DNA of 64,000 bases from Nitrospira sp. (GTDB taxonomy: Bacteria > Nitrospirota > Nitrospiria > Nitrospirales > Nitrospiraceae), in NCBI GenBank assembly GCA_015903945.1, contig JABMDL010000015.1, positions 1 to 64,000 of the forward strand, in the 5' to 3' direction. Positions 17,899 to 25,627 of the stretch are shown in pieces. Within the stretch, counting starts at the first letter, position 1. Each line of letters begins with the position of its first letter. Under the pieces are notes generated by a model. It worked only from the letters and a program-made list of their open reading frames with translations. It had not been told where the DNA came from and made no database searches. Made by a program: the position numbers and the translations under genes.

Positions 17899-17982
17899 TA
17901 TAGCTAATGGCACAAGACCGGAAGGCGAATCGAAGCGAGTCAATGAACTTTCCGATCACGTGCTATATGCCATCAGCTATAC
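17899..17982. repeat. Hairpin repeat (TATAGC/ATGGCA words)
   Basis: TATAGCTAATGGCA (17899-17912) pairs with TGCCATCAGCTATA (17969-17982) with one mismatch, forming a 14-base stem around a 56-base loop. The same words recur in the hairpin at 23119-23218. It lies in the gap between the convergent genes ending at 17867 and 18008. A GTGAAGCGTGAAGCG word lies just before, at the 3' end of the acyltransferase gene. Confidence 0.7.
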
Positions 17983-18007
17983 GCTCTTGTCGCCAATGAG
18001 ATACGCG

Positions 18008-18361
18008 CTAGTCTTTGTGCTCGCGCTTCTGCTCATGCTTACGCGTCTTTTTTGGCTCTGCTTTTTCCTCTTCCACGCCGATCACCGCGCCGGTGTCGGC
18101 ATCGATGTGGACTTCCATCACCTTCTTGTCCGCCGTGACGACTTCGACTTCCCACACGAGCTTCTTGTGTTTCGTTTCAAGTTCGGCTTCGACGATCTTG
18201 CCCGGCACTTTCTCCGACGCGGTTTTGACCGCCTGGTCGATCGTCACCTTGGCGGCAGCAGCCATTTCGGCCTTCCCGTTCTTTCCATTGTCATCGCCGT
18301 AAGCTGTTCCGGCGGCCAACGAGAGTGCTATGGCCAGAACAATAAGTGATCGCGATTTCAT
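18008..18361 (-). CDS. Periplasmic PepSY-domain protein
   Basis: The 117-residue product has a signal peptide (1-22, SLAAGTAYG), then a single PepSY domain: TIDQAVKTASEKVPGKIVEA, KLVWEVEVVTADKKVMEVHI, and the typical DADTGAVIG turn. A Lys/Glu/His-rich tail follows (KAEPKKTRKHEQKREHKD). PepSY proteins are thought to modulate periplasmic proteases or bind ions; a specific role is unknown. The start is well supported by AAGGAGG 5 bases upstream. A small palindrome, TTACC-GT-GGTAA (18375-18386), lies in its leader. Confidence 0.85.
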   Translation of the reverse strand: MKSRSLIVLAIALSLAAGTAYGDDNGKNGKAEMAAAAKVTIDQAVKTASEKVPGKIVEAELETKHKKLVWEVEVVTADKKVMEVHIDADTGAVIGVEEEKAEPKKTRKHEQKREHKD

Positions 18362-18374
18362 GAGCGCCTCCTTG

Positions 18375-18386
18375 TTACCGTGGTAA
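18375..18386. promoter_or_regulatory. Small palindrome in the PepSY gene leader
   Basis: TTACCGTGGTAA has perfect 5-base arms and lies 14 bases upstream of the PepSY start codon, just before the ribosome binding site. It could be part of an operator. A chance palindrome of this size is not rare. Confidence 0.25.
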
Positions 18387-18423
18387 TCCGAACAGGACGA
18401 CCCTGCCGGACTCGCTACGTGTT

Positions 18424-18672
18424 TTACGCGTTACATTCGAGGCCCAGGATTTCACGCTCGGCCTCCAGCCAGTCGTCGAGCGCATGGCCATCCCGATAGC
18501 CTCGTTCCGCATGAAGCTCGTAGGCCCGTTGCGCGATGCGGACGTGCAGATCGTCGCAGGGAGACACAGGCTGACAGTGGACCGGCTCCTTTTCCGAAAC
18601 AGCCGGCTCCGGTCTTGAGATCGCCTGGGCGCTCTTCCGCTTGCGCGGGTCCTTAGCTGGTTGTAGGTGCAT
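18424..18672 (-). CDS. DUF2934 family small protein
   Basis: The 82-residue product begins MHLQPAKDPRKRKSAQ and ends with the DUF2934 signature: HVRIAQRAYELHAERGYRDG followed by HALDDWLEAEREILG. Its start at 18672 is fixed by AAGGAG nine bases upstream; the longer frame to 18909 is read-through. The N-terminal half is basic and probably disordered. The function of DUF2934 proteins is unknown. It lies upstream of the PepSY gene on the same strand with a 62-base gap. Confidence 0.85.
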   Translation of the reverse strand: MHLQPAKDPRKRKSAQAISRPEPAVSEKEPVHCQPVSPCDDLHVRIAQRAYELHAERGYRDGHALDDWLEAEREILGLECNA

Positions 18673-19071
18673 GGTCACGTTCTCCTTCGTTGTCCGGTCA
18701 TGGAGCTGCCTGTAGTGCATCTTGAATGCCATCACGGTTCGATGATGAAGCCGAAGGGATAAATGTCCGAGAACCTGGCGTGTTGTTTCAATATCTCCGC
18801 CCTCGGCCGAGACTGGAATGACATGGGCCATCGTGATGCGTCTGAGGTGTTTCGCGGCAAGGAGACAGGAACCATTGTAGCTGAATGCTGCAATCCCAAA
18901 CTGAGCCACCGGTTGGATCTTTGTGGGCCAAGGTCAGTTGTGCTGATTTCTGGTCCCGCCCTTGCTTTCTCCTTCATCCCATATGCTGAACGCGGCAATA
19001 CTGTAGCAATATGCAACAGAGGTGTTCGTCTGCCGTAGCAATTTGGGGCAAAGCATGGCTGGAGAACTCTC
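18673..19071. other. Divergent regulatory gap before the NtrC-type regulator
   Basis: This 399-base gap separates the DUF2934 gene (minus) from the regulator at 19072 (plus). Open frames crossing it on either strand lack protein character. It contains a sigma-54-like promoter at 18951-18966 facing the regulator gene. Confidence 0.5.
18951..18966 (+). promoter_or_regulatory. Sigma-54-like promoter upstream of the NtrC-type regulator
   Basis: TGGTCCCGCCCTTGCT has GG (18952-18953) and GC (18964-18965) exactly 10 bases apart and TTGCT at the -12 element. The regulator gene starts about 105 bases downstream. It suggests autoregulation or control by the second activator at 23236. Confidence 0.5.
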
Positions 19072-20451
19072 ATGACTGAAGAATGGGGCGCGATCCTGGT
19101 CGTTGATGACGATGCAGACATGCGGGAGCTGGCTCATGACATGCTGAAGGATCGCGGGCATCAAGTCTCCGTCTCCGGGAGTGGAGAGGAAGCGCTGAAG
19201 CGGCTGGCGGAAGAAGACTACGCCGTCGTACTGACGGATCTCCGTATGAAAGGCATGCAGGGACTCGAATTGCTGGCCCAGATCAAACGAGACCATCCCG
19301 ATATCAACGTCATTCTCATGACCGGCTTTGGATCGGTGGAGACGGCGGTTGAAGCGATGAAACACGGAGCCAGCGATTATCTCGCCAAGCCGGTCAAGAA
19401 AGACGAGCTGATCCGCGTCGTCGAGCGGGTCATCAGGGAAGCGGCGCTCCGGCGGGAGGTGAGCCGGCTGAGGAAGGAAGTGCACAAGGAATACAGCTTC
19501 CACCAGATCTTGGGAAAGAGCAAAGCGATTCAGGCAGTGTTCGATTTGATTCGCCGAGTGGCCGACAGCCCGACTAACGTGCTCATCACCGGAGAAAGCG
19601 GCACCGGCAAGGAGCTGGTGGCCAAAGCCATCCACTACAATAGTGCCCGCAAGGAGGCGCCGTTCGTGCCCGTCAATTGTGCGGCCATTCCGGAACAGCT
19701 GTTGGAGAGTGAGCTGTTCGGGCACATGCGGGGCGCCTTTACCGACGCCAAGGTGGACAAGCGGGGCTTGTTCGAGGAAGCGCAAAAGGGGACGCTGTTT
19801 CTGGACGAAATTAGCGAGCTGCCGCTCATGTTGCAGGCTAAGATCCTGCGCGCGATTCAGGAAAAAGAAATCCGGCGAGTCGGGGCCACCAAGCCGATTT
19901 CGGTCGACGTGCGGATTATCGCGGCGACCAACCTCACTCTTGGTGAAGAGGTGAAAAACAAGCGGTTCCGCGAAGATTTGTATTACCGGCTCAACGTGAT
20001 CGAGCTGAAATTGCCGCCCCTGCGCGAACGGCGGGAGGACATCCCGCTGCTCGTGGACGCCTTTTTGAAGAAATGCAGCGAAGGAAGCGGGAAAGCCGTC
20101 AAAGGCGTCAGCGAGGCCGCCTTAGCCATGCTGATCGATTACACCTGGCCCGGCAACGTCCGCGAGCTGGAAAACGTGATCGAACGGGCCGTAACGCTCA
20201 CCCGTGGCGAGAAGATCTCTCCCGATGATCTACCGCCGGCGGTGCAGGGGGCGCGCGGGGACCGGCGGGTGTTGGACGAAGCGGCCGAGAAAAGTTTGCC
20301 GTTGCACGAGATCGAGAAGGAATACATCAAGAAGATTCTCGACAAGACCGGCGGCAACAAATACCAGGCCGCCCACGCCCTTGGCATCGACCGCAAGACC
20401 CTGTATCGTAAACTCGCCGAAATCGAAGGCAAGCCTCACGTCGAAGAATAA
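19072..20451 (+). CDS. NtrC-family sigma-54-dependent response regulator
   Basis: The 459-residue protein has a receiver domain (1-125; acidic DDD at 12-14, phospho-acceptor D56 in VLTDLRMKGM, switch Lys in LAKPVKKDE), an AAA+ domain (about 145-385; GESGTGKE at 174-181, GAFTDA at 221-226, a variant of the GAFTGA loop that contacts sigma-54, and TLFLDEI), and a Fis-type helix-turn-helix (GGNKYQAAHALGIDRKTLYR). When phosphorylated it should activate sigma-54 promoters. The next gene, 42 bases downstream, encodes a matching histidine kinase. Its own promoter region carries a sigma-54-like site. Confidence 0.93.
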   Translation: MTEEWGAILVVDDDADMRELAHDMLKDRGHQVSVSGSGEEALKRLAEEDYAVVLTDLRMKGMQGLELLAQIKRDHPDINVILMTGFGSVETAVEAMKHGASDYLAKPVKKDELIRVVERVIREAALRREVSRLRKEVHKEYSFHQILGKSKAIQAVFDLIRRVADSPTNVLITGESGTGKELVAKAIHYNSARKEAPFVPVNCAAIPEQLLESELFGHMRGAFTDAKVDKRGLFEEAQKGTLFLDEISELPLMLQAKILRAIQEKEIRRVGATKPISVDVRIIAATNLTLGEEVKNKRFREDLYYRLNVIELKLPPLRERREDIPLLVDAFLKKCSEGSGKAVKGVSEAALAMLIDYTWPGNVRELENVIERAVTLTRGEKISPDDLPPAVQGARGDRRVLDEAAEKSLPLHEIEKEYIKKILDKTGGNKYQAAHALGIDRKTLYRKLAEIEGKPHVEE

Positions 20452-20493
20452 TCGTTGCTTGTGTGACGGATCCGCTCGGCCGGGAGCGATCGC

Positions 20494-22032
20494 ATGAACG
20501 CCTACGAAAGCTTTGCCATGCGCGCCATCCCATGGGTGATTCCGCTCCTGACGATCGTCATCCTGGTATTCGACCTGCTGACTCCAGCGGGAATCGCGGT
20601 ATCGATCCTGTACATCCTTCCCTTGCTGCTCTCTCTTTTCACGCCGCGTGAGCGCGACCCCATCTATTTCTGCGGTCTTGCCACAAGCCTCCTGTGGGTC
20701 GGGTTGTTTCTCAAACCTGAGGGCAGCCCAATCGTGTACGGCGTGGTCAATCGCGCGTTAGGCACGGCCGTTCTGTGGATCTCGGCCCTGGGGCTGATTC
20801 GGTTCAGGCGGATGCAACTGAAAACAAGAGAGACGGGACAAGAGTTGATGGCTGAACGTATTGAGCGGGCCCATGCCGAGGGTCTCATGATGGCGGCGCA
20901 GGAGGCACGGGCTCACGCGGATGTGGCGTCGTTAGGCGCTGCCGTAGGACGGCGGGAAGCGGAAGAGAAGCTCTCCGTCGCCCAGGAAAGGCTGAAAGGC
21001 ATTATTGAGTCCGCGATGGACGCCATCATCACCGTGGATCAGGATCAACGGGTCGTGTTGTTCAACCGGGCAGCCGAGGACATGTTCGGCCTTCCCGCAC
21101 ACGACGCGGTCGGGCGGTCGCTCGACCGATTCTTGCCCGCACGATTTCGCGACGCCCATCAGCCCCTGATTCATGCGTTCGGGCAATCCGGTGTGACGAG
21201 TCGAAAGATGGGCAAACTCGGAACGGTGATGGGGCTTCGGTCCAGCGGAGAAGAGTTTCCGATCGAGGCCGCCATTTCCCACAACACGGTCGAAGGAAAG
21301 AAGTTTTACACTGTGATCCTGCGGGACATTACCGAACGAAAGCGTCTGGAAGAGCAACTCCGGAAAACCGAGCGGGTGGCCGAACTCGGCACGCTCGCGT
21401 CCGGCATGGCGCACGAAATCGGAACTCCGATGAACGTCATCCTGGGCCGCGCGGAATATCTGATGGATAGGGTCAAAGAGGAGCCGGTCAAGAAGGGCCT
21501 CAAGACGATCATCGCCCAGGTCGAGCGCATCACCAAGGTCATGAACCAACTGCTCGCATTCGCTCGGCGCAAACCTCCTGAACGGGGTCCGCTCCAACTG
21601 AAGGACATCGTTGAGAACGGCCTGGAGCTGTTTCGGGAACGGCTCGAGAAGAGCCGCGTGACTGTAGAATCGGCGTTGGACGACGCTTGTCCGAAAGTGT
21701 TGGCCGATGGCGATCAAATGAGCCAGGTGTTCATCAACTTGGTCATGAACGCCATCCACGCAATGCCCGACGGCGGGATGTTGCGCGTCGGATTGGCGCA
21801 GGAGAACAGTATGGTGAAGCTCACGGTGGCCGACTCGGGCCACGGGATCCCTCCAGAAGATCTGCCGAAGATTTTCGAACCGTTTTACACGACGAAAGAA
21901 TTCGGCAAGGGGACCGGTCTTGGACTCACTGTGGTCAAGGGTATTATCGAAGAGCATCAGGGCACCATCGCGGTCGACAGCGAGGAGGGCAAGGGGACGA
22001 AGTTCACGATTGTGCTGCCCAAGAGCCAATAG
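20494..22032 (+). CDS. Membrane histidine kinase with PAS domain
   Basis: The 512-residue protein has hydrophobic segments in about 10-105 (three or four passes, no large periplasmic loop), a coiled coil (about 110-165), a PAS domain (about 170-290; MDAIITVDQDQRVVLFNRAA), a HisKA domain with phospho-acceptor H307 in ASGMAHEIGTPMN, and an ATPase domain (NLVMNAIHAMPDGG, VADSGHGIPPEDLPKIFEPF, GTGLGLTVVKGI). It probably phosphorylates the regulator encoded just upstream. The lack of a periplasmic loop suggests sensing in the membrane or by the PAS domain. Confidence 0.93.
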   Translation: MNAYESFAMRAIPWVIPLLTIVILVFDLLTPAGIAVSILYILPLLLSLFTPRERDPIYFCGLATSLLWVGLFLKPEGSPIVYGVVNRALGTAVLWISALGLIRFRRMQLKTRETGQELMAERIERAHAEGLMMAAQEARAHADVASLGAAVGRREAEEKLSVAQERLKGIIESAMDAIITVDQDQRVVLFNRAAEDMFGLPAHDAVGRSLDRFLPARFRDAHQPLIHAFGQSGVTSRKMGKLGTVMGLRSSGEEFPIEAAISHNTVEGKKFYTVILRDITERKRLEEQLRKTERVAELGTLASGMAHEIGTPMNVILGRAEYLMDRVKEEPVKKGLKTIIAQVERITKVMNQLLAFARRKPPERGPLQLKDIVENGLELFRERLEKSRVTVESALDDACPKVLADGDQMSQVFINLVMNAIHAMPDGGMLRVGLAQENSMVKLTVADSGHGIPPEDLPKIFEPFYTTKEFGKGTGLGLTVVKGIIEEHQGTIAVDSEEGKGTKFTIVLPKSQ

Positions 22033-22033
22033 C

Positions 22034-22150
22034 CTTCAGCTGTCATCCTATAGCAGGAAGAAGACAGCGTTTAGGGAACACTCTTCAATTGCGGATAAGT
22101 TACCGAGGCTGAAGGCTGAGAGCTGAAAGCTACCAGCTGGTCGCTGAATT
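22034..22150. repeat. Hairpin repeat (GCTGAAA/CAGCTTTC words) upstream of the four-helix-bundle gene
   Basis: AGCCTTCAGC just after the kinase stop pairs perfectly with GCTGAAGGCT about 75 bases later. Flanking words such as GAGAGCTGAAAGCTACCAGC continue the pattern. A related piece, AGCTGAAAGCTGAGGACTGA, occurs at the far end of the next gene (22496-22515). Confidence 0.6.
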
Positions 22151-22155
22151 ACCCC

Positions 22156-22515
22156 ATGCGCGATTTTCGGAAACTGAAAGTGTGGGAAAAGGCCCACGAG
22201 TTGACTTTAGAGGTCTATGGCGCCACCGTGCGGTTCCCGCGCGAAGAGTTATACGGTCTGACCGCACAATTACGGAGAGCAGCCGCCTCTATCCCTGCGA
22301 ATATTGCAGAAGGCTGTGGGAGGGACGGTGAAGCAGAGTTGCGGCGATTCCTGCGGATTGGACTAGGGTCAGCCAACGAAGTCGAATATCACCTACTTCT
22401 TGCCAAGGACTTACGCTTCCTGCGGGAGGATGAATTCAGGAAGCTGACAGCGAAGCTCGTGGAGATCAAGCGCATGCTGACAGTTCTGGCTCAGAAGCTG
22501 AAAGCTGAGGACTGA
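22156..22515 (+). CDS. Four-helix-bundle protein (S23/IVP family)
   Basis: The 119-residue product is typical of the S23-like four-helix-bundle family: FRKLKVWEKAHELTLEVY at the N-terminus, LTAQLRRAAASIPANIAEGC in the middle, then LRIGLGSANEVEYHLLLAKD and IKRMLTVLAQ. Members are found within 23S rRNA intervening sequences or as Avd-like partners of diversity-generating retroelements; many have no known role. No reverse transcriptase or variable repeat is visible here. The last residues (KLKAED) are encoded by a repeat word (AGCTGAAAGCTGAGGACTGA), so the gene is bounded on both sides by hairpin-repeat sequence. Confidence 0.88.
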   Translation: MRDFRKLKVWEKAHELTLEVYGATVRFPREELYGLTAQLRRAAASIPANIAEGCGRDGEAELRRFLRIGLGSANEVEYHLLLAKDLRFLREDEFRKLTAKLVEIKRMLTVLAQKLKAED

Positions 22516-22721
22516 TCGCAGACTGCTATCAGCCTGCTGTGGCGTCTCGCGCCAGGTTGCCCCTTTCCGTTTGTGGTTTTTCTCACCATGAAATGCGTGT
22601 CCAGCCTGGCACAGAGTGAGAATCCCATGGAAATGTGCCGATTTGAGAGTGGTTAACTCGGCATGTCCCTTGCCATCCGTATGGGTGTTGAGGGCCTGGA
22701 ACAAAGACAGGGCAGCCGGGG

Positions 22722-23123
22722 ATGGCGATTGTGACCAAAGGAAAAGCCGCCGTAGTACTCATTGTTGAGGATGACCGGGAGATGCTCAGCCTCCTCTGTG
22801 ACGAGTTCTGGGGTGCCGACTATCGCTTGCGGCAAGCCAGGGACGGAGATGAGGCCTTCCGGACAGTGCTGCAATCGGTGCCGGATCTGATCCTCACCGA
22901 TCTTCGCATGCCGGCCGGAGGAGCGGATTATATCAGCCGTCTACGAACCATGGCTCCCCACTGCCCCATCGTCGTCATGACCGCCTTCGGCGACACCAAG
23001 TGCAAGAACGAGGTGTTGCAGGCAGGCGCCGATGCCTACTTTGACAAGCCGGTGCGGATCTCAGAATTGAAGCTGTGCGTGGAGCAGTTGCTCAACCACG
23101 GAACAGTGGGAGCGGATAGCTGA
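22722..23123 (+). CDS. Stand-alone receiver-domain response regulator
   Basis: The 133-residue protein is one receiver domain: acidic EDD at 16-18, phospho-acceptor D60 in LILTDLRMPAGGAD, VVMTAF with its conserved Thr, and Lys in YFDKPVRI. There is no output domain, so it likely passes phosphate or acts by protein contact. It lies between the kinase/regulator pair and a second sigma-54 activator that lacks a receiver, and may be that activator's input partner. Its stop codon lies in the left arm of the hairpin repeat 23119-23218. Confidence 0.9.
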   Translation: MAIVTKGKAAVVLIVEDDREMLSLLCDEFWGADYRLRQARDGDEAFRTVLQSVPDLILTDLRMPAGGADYISRLRTMAPHCPIVVMTAFGDTKCKNEVLQAGADAYFDKPVRISELKLCVEQLLNHGTVGADS

Positions 23124-23218
23124 TATAGCCTATGGCTTATGGCAAGAATGAGAAGGTATGGAGGGCCGGTTCTCCCCTTTTGGTTCGTGCCATCTGCTAT
23201 AGGCCATACGCCATCAGC
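23119..23218. repeat. Hairpin repeat (CTATAGC/GGCATA words) between receiver and activator genes
   Basis: The left arm (23119-23144, begins GCTGATATAGCC, ends TATGGCA) and right arm (23188-23218, begins TGCCATCTGC, ends CGCCATCAGC) are inverted, with matching ends and shuffled internal words. The stop codon of the receiver gene is inside the left arm. The same words form the hairpin at 17899-17982. Confidence 0.7.
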
Positions 23219-23235
23219 TCTTCGCGGTAGAAAAG

Positions 23236-24642
23236 ATGGCCGGAGCTCCGGAAAACGACAAGCCGACACCCCCCTTTACCGATCCCATCCTGGCAGCCAG
23301 GCTTGAAGCGATCCAACAACTTGCCAGCGGCTTAGCCGGGCGTGTGGCGGTGATGGATCGCCAGTTCAACGTGATCTATGCGAATGAGTCCGCCTGGTCG
23401 TCTGCCTCAGTGAGGAATTCCGATCATCGGCGGGCCAAGTGCTATGAAGCCTTCGCCCATCAAACCGATCCCTGCGGGACCTGCCCGGCGGTGAAAGTGT
23501 TTGAGGCGCCGGGAGTCCAGTCGGTTTCATGCTCCAGCGGAGGTGACGGTACAGCCTGCGGCATGCACCAGGCCTTCCCGCTCGCGTCAGGGCGGGGCGA
23601 GGTCGCGTCCATGTTGGTCTTATTCAAGGATGAGCAGGTTCCTCCGTTGCCGGTGGTCAAGCCGTTGGAAGCAGAGCATCCGCCGTCGGCGGTGCGGGAG
23701 TCGCTGGGCGAGTTGATCGGCCGGAGTCCGGCCATGCAGCAACTCTTCGACAGGGTAAGTCTGGTGGCGGACAGTTCGGCAACGGTCTTGATCCAGGGCG
23801 AGAGCGGAACAGGCAAAGAGCTGCTGGCCAAGACGATTCATGCCTTGAGCAAACGGAACGAGAAGCCGTTCATCGTTGTCGATTGCGGCGCTTTGCCGGA
23901 GACGCTGCTCGAAAGCGAGTTGTTCGGCCATGTCAAAGGCGCCTTTACGGGGGCCGTGACCAATAAGCGGGGTCTGTTCCACGAGGCGGACGGAGGGACG
24001 ATCTTTCTGGACGAAATCGCCGACACGGCACCGGTCTTTCAGGCCAAGTTGCTGCGCGTGCTTCAGGAAGGCGAGATCAAGCCCGTCGGCGGAACCAAGA
24101 CGATCACAGTCAATGTCCGGATCATTTCCGCGACGAATAAAGATTTGGCCGAGTTGGTGAAAGCGGGTTCGTTTCGCCGGGACCTCTATTATCGGCTCGC
24201 GGTGTTGCCGCTGTATCTCCCGCCGTTGCGGGACCGGCGGGAAGATATTCCGTTGTTGGCTGAATATTTCATCTCGCGATCGTGCAAGCGGCATCATCAG
24301 CCGATTCGGCATATGTCGGATCAGGCGATGCGGGCGCTGAGCAAGGCCCCGTGGCCCGGCAACGTCCGGGAGTTGCAGCACTATATCGAGCGGGCCGTGG
24401 TCACGACCACCGGTCCGACGATCGCGTGTCAGGATCTTCTTGCGCCGGACCCTGTGGGCGACGAAGAAGATCTGCGCTCGGCAACGCGTGGCGCGGTGGC
24501 CCAAGCCGAGCGATCTCACATCGTTGAGGCGCTCAAGAAAACCGTAGGCAATCGAGTCAAAGCGGCCAAGTTGCTCAAGATCAGTCGCGCGAGTCTCTAC
24601 AACAAGCTACGTGCCTATGATATTGACCAGACCTTCTCATGA
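23236..24642 (+). CDS. Sigma-54 activator with cysteine-rich PAS domain
   Basis: The 468-residue protein has a PAS-like N-terminal domain (about 20-130) containing C69, C80, C83, C99 and C108 (AKCYEAFAHQTDPCGTCPAV), an AAA+ domain (GESGTGKE at 188-195, GAFTGA at 235-240, TIFLDEIADTAP), and a Fis-type helix-turn-helix (VGNRVKAAKLLKISRASLYN). There is no receiver domain. The Cys pattern suggests sensing of redox state or a metal, but that is inference. It lies upstream of a HEAT-like gene and then the multicopper oxidase operon, whose leader has a sigma-54-like promoter. Confidence 0.92.
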   Translation: MAGAPENDKPTPPFTDPILAARLEAIQQLASGLAGRVAVMDRQFNVIYANESAWSSASVRNSDHRRAKCYEAFAHQTDPCGTCPAVKVFEAPGVQSVSCSSGGDGTACGMHQAFPLASGRGEVASMLVLFKDEQVPPLPVVKPLEAEHPPSAVRESLGELIGRSPAMQQLFDRVSLVADSSATVLIQGESGTGKELLAKTIHALSKRNEKPFIVVDCGALPETLLESELFGHVKGAFTGAVTNKRGLFHEADGGTIFLDEIADTAPVFQAKLLRVLQEGEIKPVGGTKTITVNVRIISATNKDLAELVKAGSFRRDLYYRLAVLPLYLPPLRDRREDIPLLAEYFISRSCKRHHQPIRHMSDQAMRALSKAPWPGNVRELQHYIERAVVTTTGPTIACQDLLAPDPVGDEEDLRSATRGAVAQAERSHIVEALKKTVGNRVKAAKLLKISRASLYNKLRAYDIDQTFS

Positions 24643-25193
24643 ACAGAGCGGCTATCGTGTACGCCCTGAAAGGCGGCAATCGACGTTCTATTGGACGTTC
24701 CAATCAGGTGGTGGCGATCGTCCGTCGGCAGCCGGCTCTGTTTCCCGCCCTCATCAACGGCATGCACGACAAGGATGAGATCCTCCGGATGCGTGCCGCC
24801 GATGCGGCGGAGAAGCTCACTGCGTCGAACCCCCAATGGTTCCAGCCGTTCAAGCGGAGACTCTTGAAGCTCGCAACGGAGGCCAAGCAGCAGGAACTGC
24901 GCTGGCATCTGGCCCAGATGCTTCCACGATTGGATTGGTCGGAGAGAGACCGCACGCTCGTCGTCGCGACTCTTCGAGCCTACCTTGCAGATCGGAGTCG
25001 AATCGTGAAGACCTTCGCGATGCAAGGTTTGGCCGACTTAGCCGCGCAGGATCCGCGGCTAAGGAATTCAATCCGATCGCTCATCTCGTCTTTCACAAGG
25101 ACTGACAGTCCATCCATGAAAAGTCGAGGCCGTAAACTGTTACTCCAACTCAACGCCTTGAGATTGCCCCATCCTGCCCCAACGTCCCAGTAG
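24639..25193 (+). CDS. HEAT-repeat-like helical protein
   Basis: The 184-residue protein is helical with short repeats resembling HEAT units: FPALINGMHDKDEILRMRAA, ADAAEKLTASNPQWFQPFKR, then WHLAQMLPRLDWSERDRTL and VKTFAMQGLADLAAQDPRLR. Such proteins usually mediate protein contacts. The start overlaps the activator stop (ATGA, 4 bases), so translation is coupled and the product may modulate the activator. There is no signal peptide or membrane segment. Confidence 0.75.
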   Translation: MNRAAIVYALKGGNRRSIGRSNQVVAIVRRQPALFPALINGMHDKDEILRMRAADAAEKLTASNPQWFQPFKRRLLKLATEAKQQELRWHLAQMLPRLDWSERDRTLVVATLRAYLADRSRIVKTFAMQGLADLAAQDPRLRNSIRSLISSFTRTDSPSMKSRGRKLLLQLNALRLPHPAPTSQ

Positions 25194-25368
25194 GCGCCGT
25201 CCAAGGAATTAGACAACACAACGTTCTGATTTTTCTGGATAGGCCTCAGGGCGTGCTCCATACTGTAGACGCATGCCCCATGTTCGATCGTCGATGCGCT
25301 GCCGCTGCTGTTTCCCCTAAACACTTGTCATACTTGCCGATTTGTTGTGAGACGTGCCCTGTCTCGGT

Positions 25369-25386
25369 GAGGCACAGGGATTGCGT
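25369..25386 (+). promoter_or_regulatory. Sigma-54-like promoter of the multicopper oxidase operon
   Basis: GAGGCACAGGGATTGCG has GGCAC and TTGC elements with GG (25371-25372) and GC (25383-25384) exactly 10 bases apart. It lies about 240 bases before the oxidase start and downstream of two sigma-54 activator genes. Confidence 0.55.
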
Positions 25387-25443
25387 TGTGAAGAGGTCGC
25401 TGGTGAGGGTGTGGGTGATTTTGGACCGGCCTCCGAATGACCC

Positions 25444-25461
25444 ATTCCCTCGCGAGAGGGA
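25444..25461. promoter_or_regulatory. Inverted repeat TTCCCTC-GCGA-GAGGGAA
   Basis: The 7-base arms are perfect with a 4-base spacer. It lies about 60 bases downstream of the sigma-54-like -12 element, so it would be transcribed. It could be an operator or an mRNA hairpin. Confidence 0.35.
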
Positions 25462-25588
25462 ACCCTTCACCAGCTCTATCGCTCCGCAATCGAGGCCGGA
25501 AGTCGGTCGGAGGCCGGTTCTCTTTTCCAAGAAGGATGAGGATCCGGCACGGATCGCTGAGCGATCAACAGCCAGGACATTTCAACCA

Positions 25589-25607
25589 GCCTGCCGAGAG
25601 GGCAGGC
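25589..25607 (+). promoter_or_regulatory. Leader hairpin before the oxidase ribosome binding site
   Basis: GCCTGCC (25589-25595) and GGCAGGC (25601-25607) form a perfect 7-base, GC-rich stem with a 5-base loop (GAGAG). It ends 6 bases before AGGAGG, so it could influence translation start or RNA stability. Confidence 0.45.
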
Positions 25608-25627
25608 CTATCAGAGGAGGCCGTGTC

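Larger units (their letters stand above)
25194..25627. other. Long leader region of the multicopper oxidase operon
   Basis: An open frame continues in phase upstream of the oxidase start, but its sequence is not protein-like and the strong ribosome binding site AGGAGG at 25614-25619 fixes the start at 25628. The region contains a sigma-54-like promoter (25369-25386), a small inverted repeat TTCCCTC-GCGA-GAGGGAA (25444-25461) and a GC-rich hairpin just before the ribosome binding site. Confidence 0.6.

Noticed and set aside
18934..19785. 283-codon minus-strand frame over the NtrC-type regulator start
   Set aside because: It is a shadow of the receiver and AAA+ coding sequence, with no ribosome site and no family motifs.
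22156..22515. Diversity-generating retroelement suspected because of the Avd-like protein
   Set aside because: No reverse transcriptase gene, template repeat or variable repeat was seen within the window.
22607..22622. Possible sigma-54 promoter (TGGCACAGAGTGAGA) before the lone receiver gene
   Set aside because: The -24 element is good, but 10 bases after GG comes GA, not GC, and no TTGC element is present.
25253..25627. In-frame N-terminal extension of the multicopper oxidase
   Set aside because: The extension would bury the signal peptide, and a strong AGGAGG lies 9 bases before the Met at 25628.
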